A stretch of DNA of 64,000 nt from the NCBI GenBank assembly GCA_900767955.1, contig CAAGBC010000030.1, positions 1-64,000 of the forward strand, written 5' to 3'. Both the position numbers and the translations under genes were made by a program. This document shows positions 1 through 8,083 of this stretch, one piece after another (the first letter of the stretch is position 1; each line of letters begins with the position of its first letter). This DNA is from Spirochaetia bacterium. Lineage in GTDB: Bacteria; Spirochaetota; Spirochaetia; Treponematales; Treponemataceae. The notes below the pieces were generated by a model. The model saw only the letters and a list, made by a program, of their open reading frames with translations. It did no database searches and was not told the origin of the DNA.

Positions 1-6
1 AATCTA

Positions 7-93
7 AACTCAACAACTCAACAACTCAACAACTCAACAACTCAACAACTCAACAACTCAACAACTCAACAACTCAACAACTCAACAACTCAA
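7..93. repeat. 8-bp tandem repeat, about 11 copies
   Basis: The unit AACTCAAC is repeated ten times perfectly (7-86), followed by seven bases of an eleventh copy. The array ends one base before a promoter-like TGCTATAAT. Arrays of this kind expand and contract by slippage and can tune a nearby promoter, but that role is inference here. It may extend left of the window only slightly, since positions 1-6 already depart from the unit. Confidence 0.95.
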
Positions 94-102
94 TGCTATA
101 AT
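94..102 (+). promoter_or_regulatory. Extended -10 promoter element
   Basis: TGCTATAAT is a full extended -10 element. The same nonamer lies directly before the genes at 26127 and 38014, so it is probably a real promoter motif in this genome. The tandem repeat occupies the place of the -35 region. Transcription would start near 109 and run into the hairpin at 138-193 before reaching the lipoprotein gene at 238. Confidence 0.45.
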
Positions 103-137
103 AATGTAATTTTTAAATTTATATATTTTATTTTTAG

Positions 138-193
138 AACGCAAGTAAAATTGTGGCGGCGTAAGCTGATGCAATTTTACTTGCGTTTTTTTT
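138..193 (+). terminator. Strong intrinsic terminator or attenuator
   Basis: A perfect 16-bp inverted repeat (AACGCAAGTAAAATTG, 138-153, with its complement at 172-187) encloses an 18-base loop and runs into a T tract ending at 193. It could end an upstream transcript, end a short RNA begun at about 109, or act as an attenuator for the gene at 238. The sequence does not separate these options. Confidence 0.75.
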
Positions 194-237
194 ATGTTCC
201 TAAATTTGTTTAACAAATTGATATATTGGAGGATGTT

Positions 238-2802
238 ATGAAAAAACATTTTAATTGGTTTGCTATGATTTTTATTATAGCAAGTATGATTTTTATGGGC
301 TGTTCTTCAGAAGTTGAAACTCAAAGTGGCAACAATACATCTGATAAAACTGCCCCAGCAGATGTAACAGAACTAACTGCTACAAACAAAGGCGCAAGTG
401 TTCTTTTAATCTGGACAGACGCCACAGACGAAGACATTTACGGCTACGAAGTAACATGGAACAATAATGCACCAATTAACAGAAGTGCCGCAATGGAATT
501 AAATTCTATGATGGTAGCCCCAGGTGCAAAAGGTTGTTACATTAGCAACTTAACAAATGGAACAGAATATGCTTTTACAGTTAAATCTGTTGATACAAGC
601 GGAAACAAAAGTGCAGGTGTTACAAAAACAATTACAAAAACAAATACACCAACAATAATTGTAGATGCTAAAAAAGGTATTTTTCTAGTACCAAGTACAA
701 CAGAGAAGACAAATCAGGATGTAACAGTAAAAGTTGAAATAAATTCTGAAATTGCAGAAAGTGTAGAAAAGATTTTATATAGCGACGGTTTAGTAATGGC
801 AGCTCTTTCTGGTACTGATATTACAGAATCAAAAGAATTTGTTGTTCCAGAAAATAAGAGTTATTCTGTTGTAATAAAATATACAGATGGTACATTAGAA
901 TTCTTTTTTATAGATATAAATAATATTGATAAAACTGCACCTAAACCAGTATCAGATGTTAATATTCCATATTCAAAAGAAACAGGAAAAATTACACTTA
1001 GTTGGATAAATCCAGCAGACGAAGACTTTGCAGGAACAGAAATTGTTTATGGTAAAACAGGTAGCAAAGAAACAAAAACACTAACTTTTGATAAAGATAC
1101 AACATTAGCAACAATAGAAAACATTCCTGCCGACGATAGCGAATACACAATTGTTATTAAAACAAAAGACGACCTTGGAAACCTTAGCGAAGCAAAAACA
1201 GTAACAGTAGTTGCAGCTACAGGTGCAACAATTACAAGTGTAAATCTTGATAGAACTCACTTAGATACTATTATGACAAATCGCGATATTGAAGTAACAA
1301 TTAGCGGAAGTAATTTTGATTTGATAACTTCTCTTTGGGTTCAAGTTTTTGATGGTTCATCAAGTGTTGAGTTAAATAAAAATGTATCAATTGATGCTGC
1401 AAATAACACAGCAACAGCAACAGTTACAGCCCCTGTGCCAAAAAGTCCTACAAATAATGGAACAACTTACACAGTAAAAGTAATTGTAAATAGCACACAA
1501 GCAGGAACAACAGCTTCTTTTGTTGTAAGTAATCCAGCTGATGTAACAAATATTACTTTTGCACAAACACAAATACCAGTTGGAACTCAAGAAAGTGTAA
1601 CAGCTACAATAACAGGAACAAACTTTGATATTCGTGGTGAAACAAAAGTAAAATTGCTAGATTCAAATGGAGATGAAGTAATAGCAAGTACAGTTACAGT
1701 TCCAATTGCAAATAATACTAGTAACACAGAATTTACAGTAGAAATTCCATTACCAACAACAGAAGGAATTTATACAGTTGCAGTATTCTTTGATGATGTA
1801 AAAGAGTCAACTACAACACTACAAGTTTGCGGAACTCCTATTATTTCTGAAGTTACAATTCCAGTTGCAGGAACAAATTATGGAGGAAATGTATTACCAG
1901 TAACAATTATTGGTAAAAACTTTACAGCCCCAGATGTTACAGCAAGTGGATTTACAAGTACAGGAGCAACTTTAAATAATGTAACAATTATAAGTGATAC
2001 AAAAGCAAAAGCAGAAGTAACTTGTCCTTATGCTGTTGGAACAACAGATGTAACAGTAAGCTATGGTGAATCTAGTGCAACAACAACATTAAAAGTAATT
2101 GAATATGTAGCTTCTTCTTATGCAGTAGGAGATATTATCCTAACAGATGGCTCAAAAGTGTCTGTAAATGATGTAGCAACATACACAATTGATGAAAATA
2201 ATAAACCAATAGGTGTAATTGCAATGATTACTGATGATTACGGAGTTCTAACCCCAAAAGTAATAGGCTTACAAAAGTCTGCAAGTCGTTTAATGTGGGC
2301 ACCAGAAGATACAAAAGGATATAACACAAAGTTTACTAACATAGTTTGTACACCAAGCAAAACTGGTTCATGGGCAGTATCAATAGCAACTTTTACAGGC
2401 GATACAGACGGAAGTGATAACTGGGCAGAAATTTGTGCTGTAGACCCAACAGGTACAGCTGATGCAGCAACAAATTACCCAATATTTAATTTTGCAAATA
2501 CTTATGGAACAACAGCAGGATTAACAGGCACAGGTTATGAAAGCGGCTGGTATGTACCAAGTATTGCAGAATTATGTGAAGTATACAAAAACAAAGAAGT
2601 GATACAAACATCATTAACAAAAGCAAATGGATTTTATTTTGAGAAAAGTGACTACGATGAGTACTGGAGCAGTTCCCAGGACGCTTCCTACTCTGATACC
2701 GCGTACCTAGTGTATATCGAATACGGCTACGTGTACCTCAGCTACGGCGACAAGAGCGGCAATTCTAATGTGTTTGTTCTGCAGGCTTTAACAGCAAAAT
2801 AG
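238..2802 (+). CDS. Large surface lipoprotein with FN3 and IPT/TIG-like repeats and a CLec-like variable C-terminus
   Basis: This 854-residue protein starts at the ATG at 238, which follows a GGAGG ribosome site at 228-232; an in-frame TTG at 226 lies in that site and is rejected. A lipoprotein signal peptide ends in a lipobox (FMGC, Cys near residue 23). Next come two fibronectin type III-like modules (about 40-135 and 235-330), then three or four IPT/TIG-like beta domains (about 335-620). The last 170 residues resemble the DUF1566 / C-type-lectin fold, with a GWYVPSIAEL stretch and a YWSSS motif. It is probably anchored in a membrane and displayed as an adhesin or ligand-binding protein. 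The final 50 codons differ sharply in base and codon use from the rest (see the variable-region entry). No retroelement reverse transcriptase lies in this window. The ligand is unknown. Confidence 0.8.
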   Translation: MKKHFNWFAMIFIIASMIFMGCSSEVETQSGNNTSDKTAPADVTELTATNKGASVLLIWTDATDEDIYGYEVTWNNNAPINRSAAMELNSMMVAPGAKGCYISNLTNGTEYAFTVKSVDTSGNKSAGVTKTITKTNTPTIIVDAKKGIFLVPSTTEKTNQDVTVKVEINSEIAESVEKILYSDGLVMAALSGTDITESKEFVVPENKSYSVVIKYTDGTLEFFFIDINNIDKTAPKPVSDVNIPYSKETGKITLSWINPADEDFAGTEIVYGKTGSKETKTLTFDKDTTLATIENIPADDSEYTIVIKTKDDLGNLSEAKTVTVVAATGATITSVNLDRTHLDTIMTNRDIEVTISGSNFDLITSLWVQVFDGSSSVELNKNVSIDAANNTATATVTAPVPKSPTNNGTTYTVKVIVNSTQAGTTASFVVSNPADVTNITFAQTQIPVGTQESVTATITGTNFDIRGETKVKLLDSNGDEVIASTVTVPIANNTSNTEFTVEIPLPTTEGIYTVAVFFDDVKESTTTLQVCGTPIISEVTIPVAGTNYGGNVLPVTIIGKNFTAPDVTASGFTSTGATLNNVTIISDTKAKAEVTCPYAVGTTDVTVSYGESSATTTLKVIEYVASSYAVGDIILTDGSKVSVNDVATYTIDENNKPIGVIAMITDDYGVLTPKVIGLQKSASRLMWAPEDTKGYNTKFTNIVCTPSKTGSWAVSIATFTGDTDGSDNWAEICAVDPTGTADAATNYPIFNFANTYGTTAGLTGTGYESGWYVPSIAELCEVYKNKEVIQTSLTKANGFYFEKSDYDEYWSSSQDASYSDTAYLVYIEYGYVYLSYGDKSGNSNVFVLQALTAK
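2644..2790 (+). other. Candidate DGR variable region (VR)
   Basis: I count 63 G/C in the 120 bases 2641-2760, against about 20 in 60 in the body of the gene. In the 37 codons 2650-2760 there are eight TAC and one TAT, plus GAC, GAT, AGC and GGC. This is what adenine-directed mutagenesis of AAC/AAT codons in a template repeat produces. The encoded segment follows YWSSS, where variable residues sit on the ligand face of DUF1566-type C-type-lectin folds. The invariant end, encoding roughly NVFVLQAL, would hold the homing-initiation sequence. No template repeat or reverse transcriptase was found in the window, so a DGR acting in trans is inferred. Confidence 0.6.
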
Positions 2803-2972
2803 CACCGTAGGTGGTATTTTGCATTTCGGTTCTACAATGTTGGTAGAACCGAAACAAAGGTGAGTCAAGGGCTTGAACGAAGTGTCCCTTGACCGGACGT
2901 ATTAACTATTAAACTATTTACCCCAAAGTGGCTTTGCCACTTTGGGGACCAGTCCTGCATACGCAGGACTGG
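2794..2972. repeat. Cluster of five consecutive inverted repeats
   Basis: Hairpin 1 (2794-2822) spans the lipoprotein stop codon: GCAAAATA pairs with TATTTTGC, then CACC with GGTG, around a 3-base loop. Hairpin 2 (2824-2854) has a perfect 12-bp stem. Hairpin 3 (2864-2893) has an 8-bp stem, GTCAAGGG. Hairpin 4 (2921-2947) has a perfect 12-bp stem, CCCCAAAGTGGC, with a 3-base loop. Hairpin 5 (2949-2972) has a perfect 10-bp stem, CCAGTCCTGC, with an ATAC loop. None ends in a T tract, so they are not ordinary terminators. Cruciforms just downstream of the VR are known to aid DGR retrohoming. Confidence 0.85.
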
Positions 2973-3004
2973 AAAAATTTTGAAACAATCTATAGGAGAT
3001 TTTT

Positions 3005-3571
3005 ATGTGTGATAAAAAACAATTAACGAACAAATATAAATATAAATATATACCAGAAGTTACAGAGTATTTGGATGGTAAACTATCTGAATTTAAAAAA
3101 GGGAATTTTGATTTACTTGACCTTTATTCTATTATCCTTTGGAAGATAAATCGTTTTCCTACAAAAGACGGGCATGTTTTAGGAGAAGATACTCTTTCTA
3201 TTATTAAAGAATTAGCTAATGTAACAGAATTGAATGATGATGTAGAAGCAAAAATCAAAGAGCTTTTAAAAATAAATCAAATAAAATTACCAATGGTATC
3301 TACAATACTTTCTTTTGTAAATCCTGAAGTATTTCAAATTATTGATAAACGTACAAATAGAATAGTCATGGGCGATAGTGCAGAATATAAAGTTAGTTAT
3401 ACTAAGGAACCTGTAAAGTATTATTTTGCATATCTTAAAAAACTTGAAACATTAGGTATAGAATTTACAATTGCTGGTCGTGCTTTTTATCAATTAGATA
3501 AGGACGTAGGACATGCGTTAAATGATAAACCTGACCAAGATGAAATAAAAGAAATTCAAAAAAAAATATAA
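3005..3571 (+). CDS. Helix-hairpin-helix-like protein of unknown function
   Basis: The protein has 188 residues with an AGGAG site seven bases before its ATG. It has no signal peptide or membrane segment and is rich in Lys and Glu, so it is probably cytoplasmic. Residues about 85-125, around LPMVSTILSF and FQIIDKRTNR, resemble the helical core of HhH-GPD-like proteins, in which a (L/V)PMxSxxL helix is followed by a conserved Asp-Lys-Arg. A complete glycosylase domain cannot be recognised. It sits alone between the inverted-repeat cluster and a noncoding stretch of 199 bases, in what looks like accessory DNA. A DNA-binding or DNA-repair role is only a guess. Confidence 0.65.
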   Translation: MCDKKQLTNKYKYKYIPEVTEYLDGKLSEFKKGNFDLLDLYSIILWKINRFPTKDGHVLGEDTLSIIKELANVTELNDDVEAKIKELLKINQIKLPMVSTILSFVNPEVFQIIDKRTNRIVMGDSAEYKVSYTKEPVKYYFAYLKKLETLGIEFTIAGRAFYQLDKDVGHALNDKPDQDEIKEIQKKI

Positions 3572-3735
3572 AAAGTAAAAGAGTTTCAGGTAGCCACGCG
3601 AATCGTTCCGAAGTAATGTAGTCAAATTCATATTTTGGTTGTGCATGATGCTCAATGCAAGCAAAGTCAATATTCTTGATTTATTGTAATGAGATAGTAA
3701 AGAAAAAAACAGTAGAAATGAAGTAAAATAATGGG

Positions 3736-3741
3736 TATAAT
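3736..3741 (+). promoter_or_regulatory. Probable -10 element before the TPR gene
   Basis: TATAAT lies 29 bases before the ATG at 3771, which would give a leader of about 23 bases. No convincing -35 is seen. The rest of 3572-3770 shows no gene and no clear structure. Confidence 0.35.
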
Positions 3742-3770
3742 TTAATTATTCTTTTTTAATGGATGTATCA

Positions 3771-5864
3771 ATGAAAAAAAATAAAACTCTTTATTCATTT
3801 TTTTTATATTTACTATGTATTTTAATTCCTTGTAACGCAAGTACAAATCTTTCTGCTGTTGAACTTTTTGAAAAAGGTGTGAAAGAACAAAATAATGAAA
3901 ATTGGTACATGGCTTCCCAGTATTTTATGGAAACTGTTCAAGCAAATCCTGTTTATGCTCAAGCTTGGTATGAATTATCTTTTTGTTCCTATCAATTAGG
4001 AGAATATGATTTAGCACTTTCATATCTTGATAATGCCGAAAAATATGCACAAAACGATACAAAAATAAAAAATCTCCGTGGAATGTTTTATATCGCCCTT
4101 GGGGATTTTTCAAAAGCAAAAGAAGTTTTTGAAAATATATTAAAAATGTATCCAAATGATATAAACGCTCATTTTGGACTTGCTGAATTAGATTTGTTTG
4201 CTGGAAAAATTTCTGGTGCACAAAGTCAGTATAACGAAGCTCTTAAGCGTGAAATATCTAACAGAAAAGCATTATTAAGTATGGCAATCATTTCTGGTCA
4301 GCTAGGTAATTTTGAAGATGCTGAATCTTACATCAAAAAAGCACTAAAATATTATTCTGGAGAATCAGAAGTTCATTATTTTGCCGCTGTTTTGTATGTA
4401 ATGAAAGGTGATTATAAAGCTGCTGAAAAACGAGCAAGAATCGCTATTGAAATCAATCCTAATTATGACAAAGCCTATGAACTTTTGGCAAAAATCTTAT
4501 ATGTTCAAGGTGAATATTCAGAAGTTGTTGATATTTGTGATTATAGAATAAGTCGTGATAGAAAACTTGGTTCAGCTTGGTATTTAAAAGGTTGTGCTCA
4601 GTTAAAACAAAATTTATCAGAAGATGCTATTAATACATGGTCAGTTGGATTGGAAATTACACCAACTGATGAAATTATGCGTGCAGCTTTGGAACTTGAA
4701 GTTAACAAAGTTCTTCCTATTGAAGATTCAAGACGAAAAACTTGGGCTTTATATCATGTAAAAACTGCAAATGAATATACTCGCCGTTTTGACAGTCCAA
4801 GTACAACTTACGAATATCAGCGAGCATTAAAAATAGACCCAAGTAATTCAGAAGCTCGTTTGTCATTTGCTAATATGTTAAAGCTAAATGAATTAAATGA
4901 GTTGTATTTGGAACAGCTTCGTTTTGTTCAACAAATGTCTGATGATGAAAAAGCTAATAGTGTAGAAATATCTGATACTATCGAAGCATACGATTCTTTG
5001 TTAAAAAATACACTTTCACAAAAATGGAATGTTCAACCATTTTATTTAGACAAAACTCGTTGGCATATTGGAATTTTTTACACAGAAACACTTCCTTCTG
5101 CTTTACATGTTGAAAGTAATCGCGTTTCTGCTGAATTTGCTAGTGATATTTTTGCAGGTGTTGTTGATACTTCAATTTCTACTGTTGTTGATAAAGTTTC
5201 AGGTTTTGGAAATGCTTATCAAAATGCAAGATTAAACAAACTTGATTATTTTTTGATTATTTCCGTTGACGAAGGTAAGCGTGATTTTACATTAAAAGCA
5301 ACAATGTATTCTGGTCGCACAGGAACAAAATTAGATGAATTCTTCTTTTATGGAACAGGAAATAATAGATATTCAAATGTATTCAGAAGATTCAGAGCAA
5401 AAATTTTGGAATGTCTGCCTATCAAAGGAAAAATATTAGATAGAGAAGGAAAAACTGTTCTTATTGATTTAGGCAAATCTGAACATATTGTTGATGGCGC
5501 AGTTTTTGATATTGTTAGAAAAGATTGTATTTCAACTGCAAGTTCCGAATTTGGAGTAGTTTACAATAAAAATGATGTGCTTGGTTCAGTAACAATTACA
5601 AACACTAGTGAAGAAATTTCAGAAGGCCTTTTATCTTATAAAGGTTTTTACGATAGAATAAATGCAGAGGACGAAGTTGTTCTTATTTCCTTGCCAAAAG
5701 AGGAACAAAAAAATCCATCAGAAGACATTGGTTTAACTGATGTAACACCTGCTGCCGATTCTAATGGAAATCCTGTGTCAAAAAAGGAACTCGGTTTAAC
5801 TGCAGAAGATTTAGGAGTTAGAAGAATTCCTTCGTTTATTGAATTGATTAGAAGTATTTATTAA
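3771..5864 (+). CDS. Secreted TPR-repeat protein
   Basis: The ATG at 3771 is preferred over that at 3759 because it begins a typical signal peptide (MKKNKTLYSFF..., cleaved near CNAS) and has a GGATG-like site just upstream. The product has 697 residues. At least seven tetratricopeptide repeats run from about residue 30 to 370. A beta-rich region follows (about 420-640), containing a GKILDREGKTVLIDLG segment like those of flagellar-assembly or LPS-export-related periplasmic proteins. TPRs mediate protein-protein contacts, so a periplasmic scaffold is likely. It stands alone and converges on the next gene with a gap of seven bases. No enzymatic motif was seen. Confidence 0.8.
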   Translation: MKKNKTLYSFFLYLLCILIPCNASTNLSAVELFEKGVKEQNNENWYMASQYFMETVQANPVYAQAWYELSFCSYQLGEYDLALSYLDNAEKYAQNDTKIKNLRGMFYIALGDFSKAKEVFENILKMYPNDINAHFGLAELDLFAGKISGAQSQYNEALKREISNRKALLSMAIISGQLGNFEDAESYIKKALKYYSGESEVHYFAAVLYVMKGDYKAAEKRARIAIEINPNYDKAYELLAKILYVQGEYSEVVDICDYRISRDRKLGSAWYLKGCAQLKQNLSEDAINTWSVGLEITPTDEIMRAALELEVNKVLPIEDSRRKTWALYHVKTANEYTRRFDSPSTTYEYQRALKIDPSNSEARLSFANMLKLNELNELYLEQLRFVQQMSDDEKANSVEISDTIEAYDSLLKNTLSQKWNVQPFYLDKTRWHIGIFYTETLPSALHVESNRVSAEFASDIFAGVVDTSISTVVDKVSGFGNAYQNARLNKLDYFLIISVDEGKRDFTLKATMYSGRTGTKLDEFFFYGTGNNRYSNVFRRFRAKILECLPIKGKILDREGKTVLIDLGKSEHIVDGAVFDIVRKDCISTASSEFGVVYNKNDVLGSVTITNTSEEISEGLLSYKGFYDRINAEDEVVLISLPKEEQKNPSEDIGLTDVTPAADSNGNPVSKKELGLTAEDLGVRRIPSFIELIRSIY

Positions 5865-5871
5865 TTTTTGT

Positions 5872-6774
5872 TTACATTGATTCATAGTCTGGTAATTTCA
5901 TTAAGTCCAGAGATGAATCAATCCATTTTTTTGCTAATTCTGGATGTGCATCATATACTTGTAAAAAACTATTTATCGATTGTTGATAATTGTTTTGAAA
6001 GTAATATGATTGACCCAAATAGAACATTGCTCTGTTTGTTACTTTTTCAGTTCTGTTAGTTCCTAATAATTTTTTTAGTTGTGTTATTGAATCTGTATAA
6101 TTTTTCTGAATAAAATAGTTTCTTAATATTTCAAATAGTAAGAAATCATCTCCTCCGTCTGGAGAAACTAAATCTTCTTCAAAAATATATGGCAAAAGAA
6201 CTGTTACTTTTTGTTCCTTAGTTTGTCCTGCAAGATTATTTGCTACTGCCTTTACTTGTTCTGGCATTTTTTTGCCTTTTTTATTTTGGTTTTCTATTAT
6301 ATCAAGAAAAGGAAGAGGAGTTTCTCTCATTGTTCCTACTGGATACAATTTTTCTTGTGCAGAAGCGTTTTTTTCATTTTGAGATTTATTTGTAACAAGT
6401 TTAATTCTAGCTCCTGTTACAGTTGCGTTTATTGAAGGTAAAATAATGTCATATTTTTTATTTTCAACGATTGTAATTACTGCATAGTAAAAATCATTGT
6501 AATTACTAATTTTATCAGTCCAACTTGTATCATTTGCATTTGCTGTTGCAACTGGAGTTTCATCTTGTATATCTGAATAAGAAGAAATTGGTTTTGTTGA
6601 TTTATATATTAATAATTTTGAAATTTTAGGTTCAGGGTTTTCTGGTAATTCCCAAGAAACAACGATTTTATTTTTTACTGCTTTTGCATTTATGTTTGTT
6701 ATTATTGGTCTGTCATTTGCAAATCCTAAAATCGCGGAAAAAATAAATAGGAAACTAATAAAATTTTTCTTCAT
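5872..6774 (-). CDS. Secreted FN3 and TPR-like protein
   Basis: The start at 6774 gives a 300-residue protein with a clear signal peptide (MKKNFISFLFIFSAILGFAN). An in-frame TTG 30 bases further upstream would add ten unlikely residues. Residues about 25-115 form a fibronectin type III-like module (VVSWELPENPEPKI, then YYAVITIVEN). After a linker, residues about 210-290 form one or two TPR-like helical pairs (AMFYLGQSYYFQNNYQQSI). A periplasmic assembly or binding role is likely. It is convergent with the TPR gene at 3771 and divergent from prfB. No close functional assignment can be made. Confidence 0.7.
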   Translation of the reverse strand: MKKNFISFLFIFSAILGFANDRPIITNINAKAVKNKIVVSWELPENPEPKISKLLIYKSTKPISSYSDIQDETPVATANANDTSWTDKISNYNDFYYAVITIVENKKYDIILPSINATVTGARIKLVTNKSQNEKNASAQEKLYPVGTMRETPLPFLDIIENQNKKGKKMPEQVKAVANNLAGQTKEQKVTVLLPYIFEEDLVSPDGGDDFLLFEILRNYFIQKNYTDSITQLKKLLGTNRTEKVTNRAMFYLGQSYYFQNNYQQSINSFLQVYDAHPELAKKWIDSSLDLMKLPDYESM

Positions 6775-6888
6775 AATATATAAATATATTTTACGTTTAA
6801 TCAAATGTCAAATGTGTTTGCTTGATTTGTTATTTTATTTATAAGAATTTTTATTTTTAAATAATACATAGATTTATATGTATATGGT

Positions 6889-6917
6889 TTGACAAGAAAC
6901 TTTGTTTAATTTATCTT
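6889..6917 (+). promoter_or_regulatory. Sigma-70-type promoter for prfB
   Basis: TTGACA (6889-6894) and TATCTT (6912-6917) are separated by 17 bases. An AGGA ribosome site follows at 6939-6942, before the prfB ATG at 6949. Confidence 0.5.
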
Positions 6918-6948
6918 AATATAGTAGATTTTTTTTATAGGAAAAGTT

Positions 6949-8083
6949 ATGTTAGACGATTTAAAAATGCCGATTGCACAATTAAAAGAAGATATTATGA
7001 ATGTTTGGGGGCGTCTTTGACAGCGCTTCTATTGAAAGTAAAATAAAAGAAAAAGAAGCATTAACAGAAGCTCCTGATTTTTGGGACGACCATTCTAAAG
7101 CAGAAAAGGTTATGGCTTCAATTCGTAAACTTCGTAACAGAATAGAACCTTGGAAAACTCTTTTGCAAGAATATGATGATTTAATTGCTATGTTTGAACT
7201 TGCAGAAGAAAGTGGCGAAAGTGAATACGAAGATGAAATAAAAACAATGCTAAATGAACTTCAGCAAAAATTTGAACATTTAAATATATTAAATCTACTT
7301 TCTGGTGAAGTTGATGGAAATAGTGCATTTATTTCTATTCACTCTGGTGCAGGTGGAACAGAAGCGGAAGATTGGGCTGCAATGCTAAGTCGTATGTATT
7401 CTCGTTGGGCAGAACGACATGGCTATAAAATTGAAATTGTAGATCAGTTAGAAGCCGAAGGTGGAATTAAATCTATTACAATGCAAATTGATGGCGATTA
7501 TGTTTATGGTCACTTAAAAAGTGAAGCAGGAATTCATCGCTTAGTAAGAATTAGTCCATTTGACTCTAACGCCAGAAGACATACATCTTTTTCATCTGTA
7601 TATGTTTTTCCTGTGCTTGATGATTCTGTTGAAGTTGATATTCGTTCCGAAGATTTAAAAATCGATACATATCGTGCTGGTGGAAAAGGTGGTCAGCATG
7701 TAAATAAAACTGAATCTGCTGTTCGATTTACTCATATTCCTACAGGAATTGTTGTAGCTTGTCAAAGTGAACGAAGCCAATTGATGAATCGTCAGTCTGC
7801 AATGAGTATTCTTAAAGCAAAAGTTTATGAATATTACCGCCAGAAAAAAGAAGAAGAAAATTCAAAGTTTAGTGGTGAAAAAAAAGATATTTCATGGGGA
7901 AATCAAATTCGTTCCTATGTTTTTCAGCCATACACAATGGTAAAAGATCACAGAACAAAATGGGAATCTGGAAATATTCAAGCTGTAATGGATGGCGATA
8001 TTGATCAATTTATAGATGCATATCTTGTTGCAAAATGGAAAGGCCTTCCTATGGATTCTGGTGATGATGATGAAACTATTTAA
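6949..8083 (+). CDS. prfB: Peptide chain release factor 2, with programmed +1 frameshift
   Basis: RF2 reads UGA and UAA stops and triggers peptidyl-tRNA hydrolysis. Translation begins at the ATG at 6949 (AGGA at 6939-6942), makes 23 residues ending VWGRL, and meets TGA at 7018-7020. A +1 slip on CTT continues with DSASIESK to 8083, giving about 377 residues. The peptidyl-hydrolase GGQ is visible in RAGGKGGQHVNK, and the stop-codon-recognition SPF in ISPFDSNARR. The slip site lets RF2 level control its own synthesis, as in many bacteria. The gene overlaps the start of the next gene by 14 bases. Confidence 0.97.
7006..7021 (+). promoter_or_regulatory. RF2 autoregulatory +1 frameshift signal
   Basis: TGGGGGCGTCTTTGAC has the three known parts: a Shine-Dalgarno-like GGGGG, the slippery CTT codon (7015-7017), and a TGA followed by C (7018-7021). 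When RF2 is scarce the ribosome slips forward one base and completes the protein. Confidence 0.95.

Noticed and set aside
7..93. CRISPR array
   Set aside because: The units are 8 bp and contiguous, without spacers.
1387..1590. Cysteine-rich minus-strand peptide
   Set aside because: It is the complement of repetitive ACA-rich codons in the lipoprotein gene.
2794..2972. CRISPR or rho-independent terminator series
   Set aside because: The hairpins differ in sequence and lack spacers of equal size; none is followed by a T tract.
3572..3770. DGR template repeat or accessory gene
   Set aside because: No sequence similar to the variable region and no coding frame of useful length was seen here.
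6949..7020. prfB as a frameshifted pseudogene
   Set aside because: The break is the canonical RF2 autoregulatory frameshift with all three signals.
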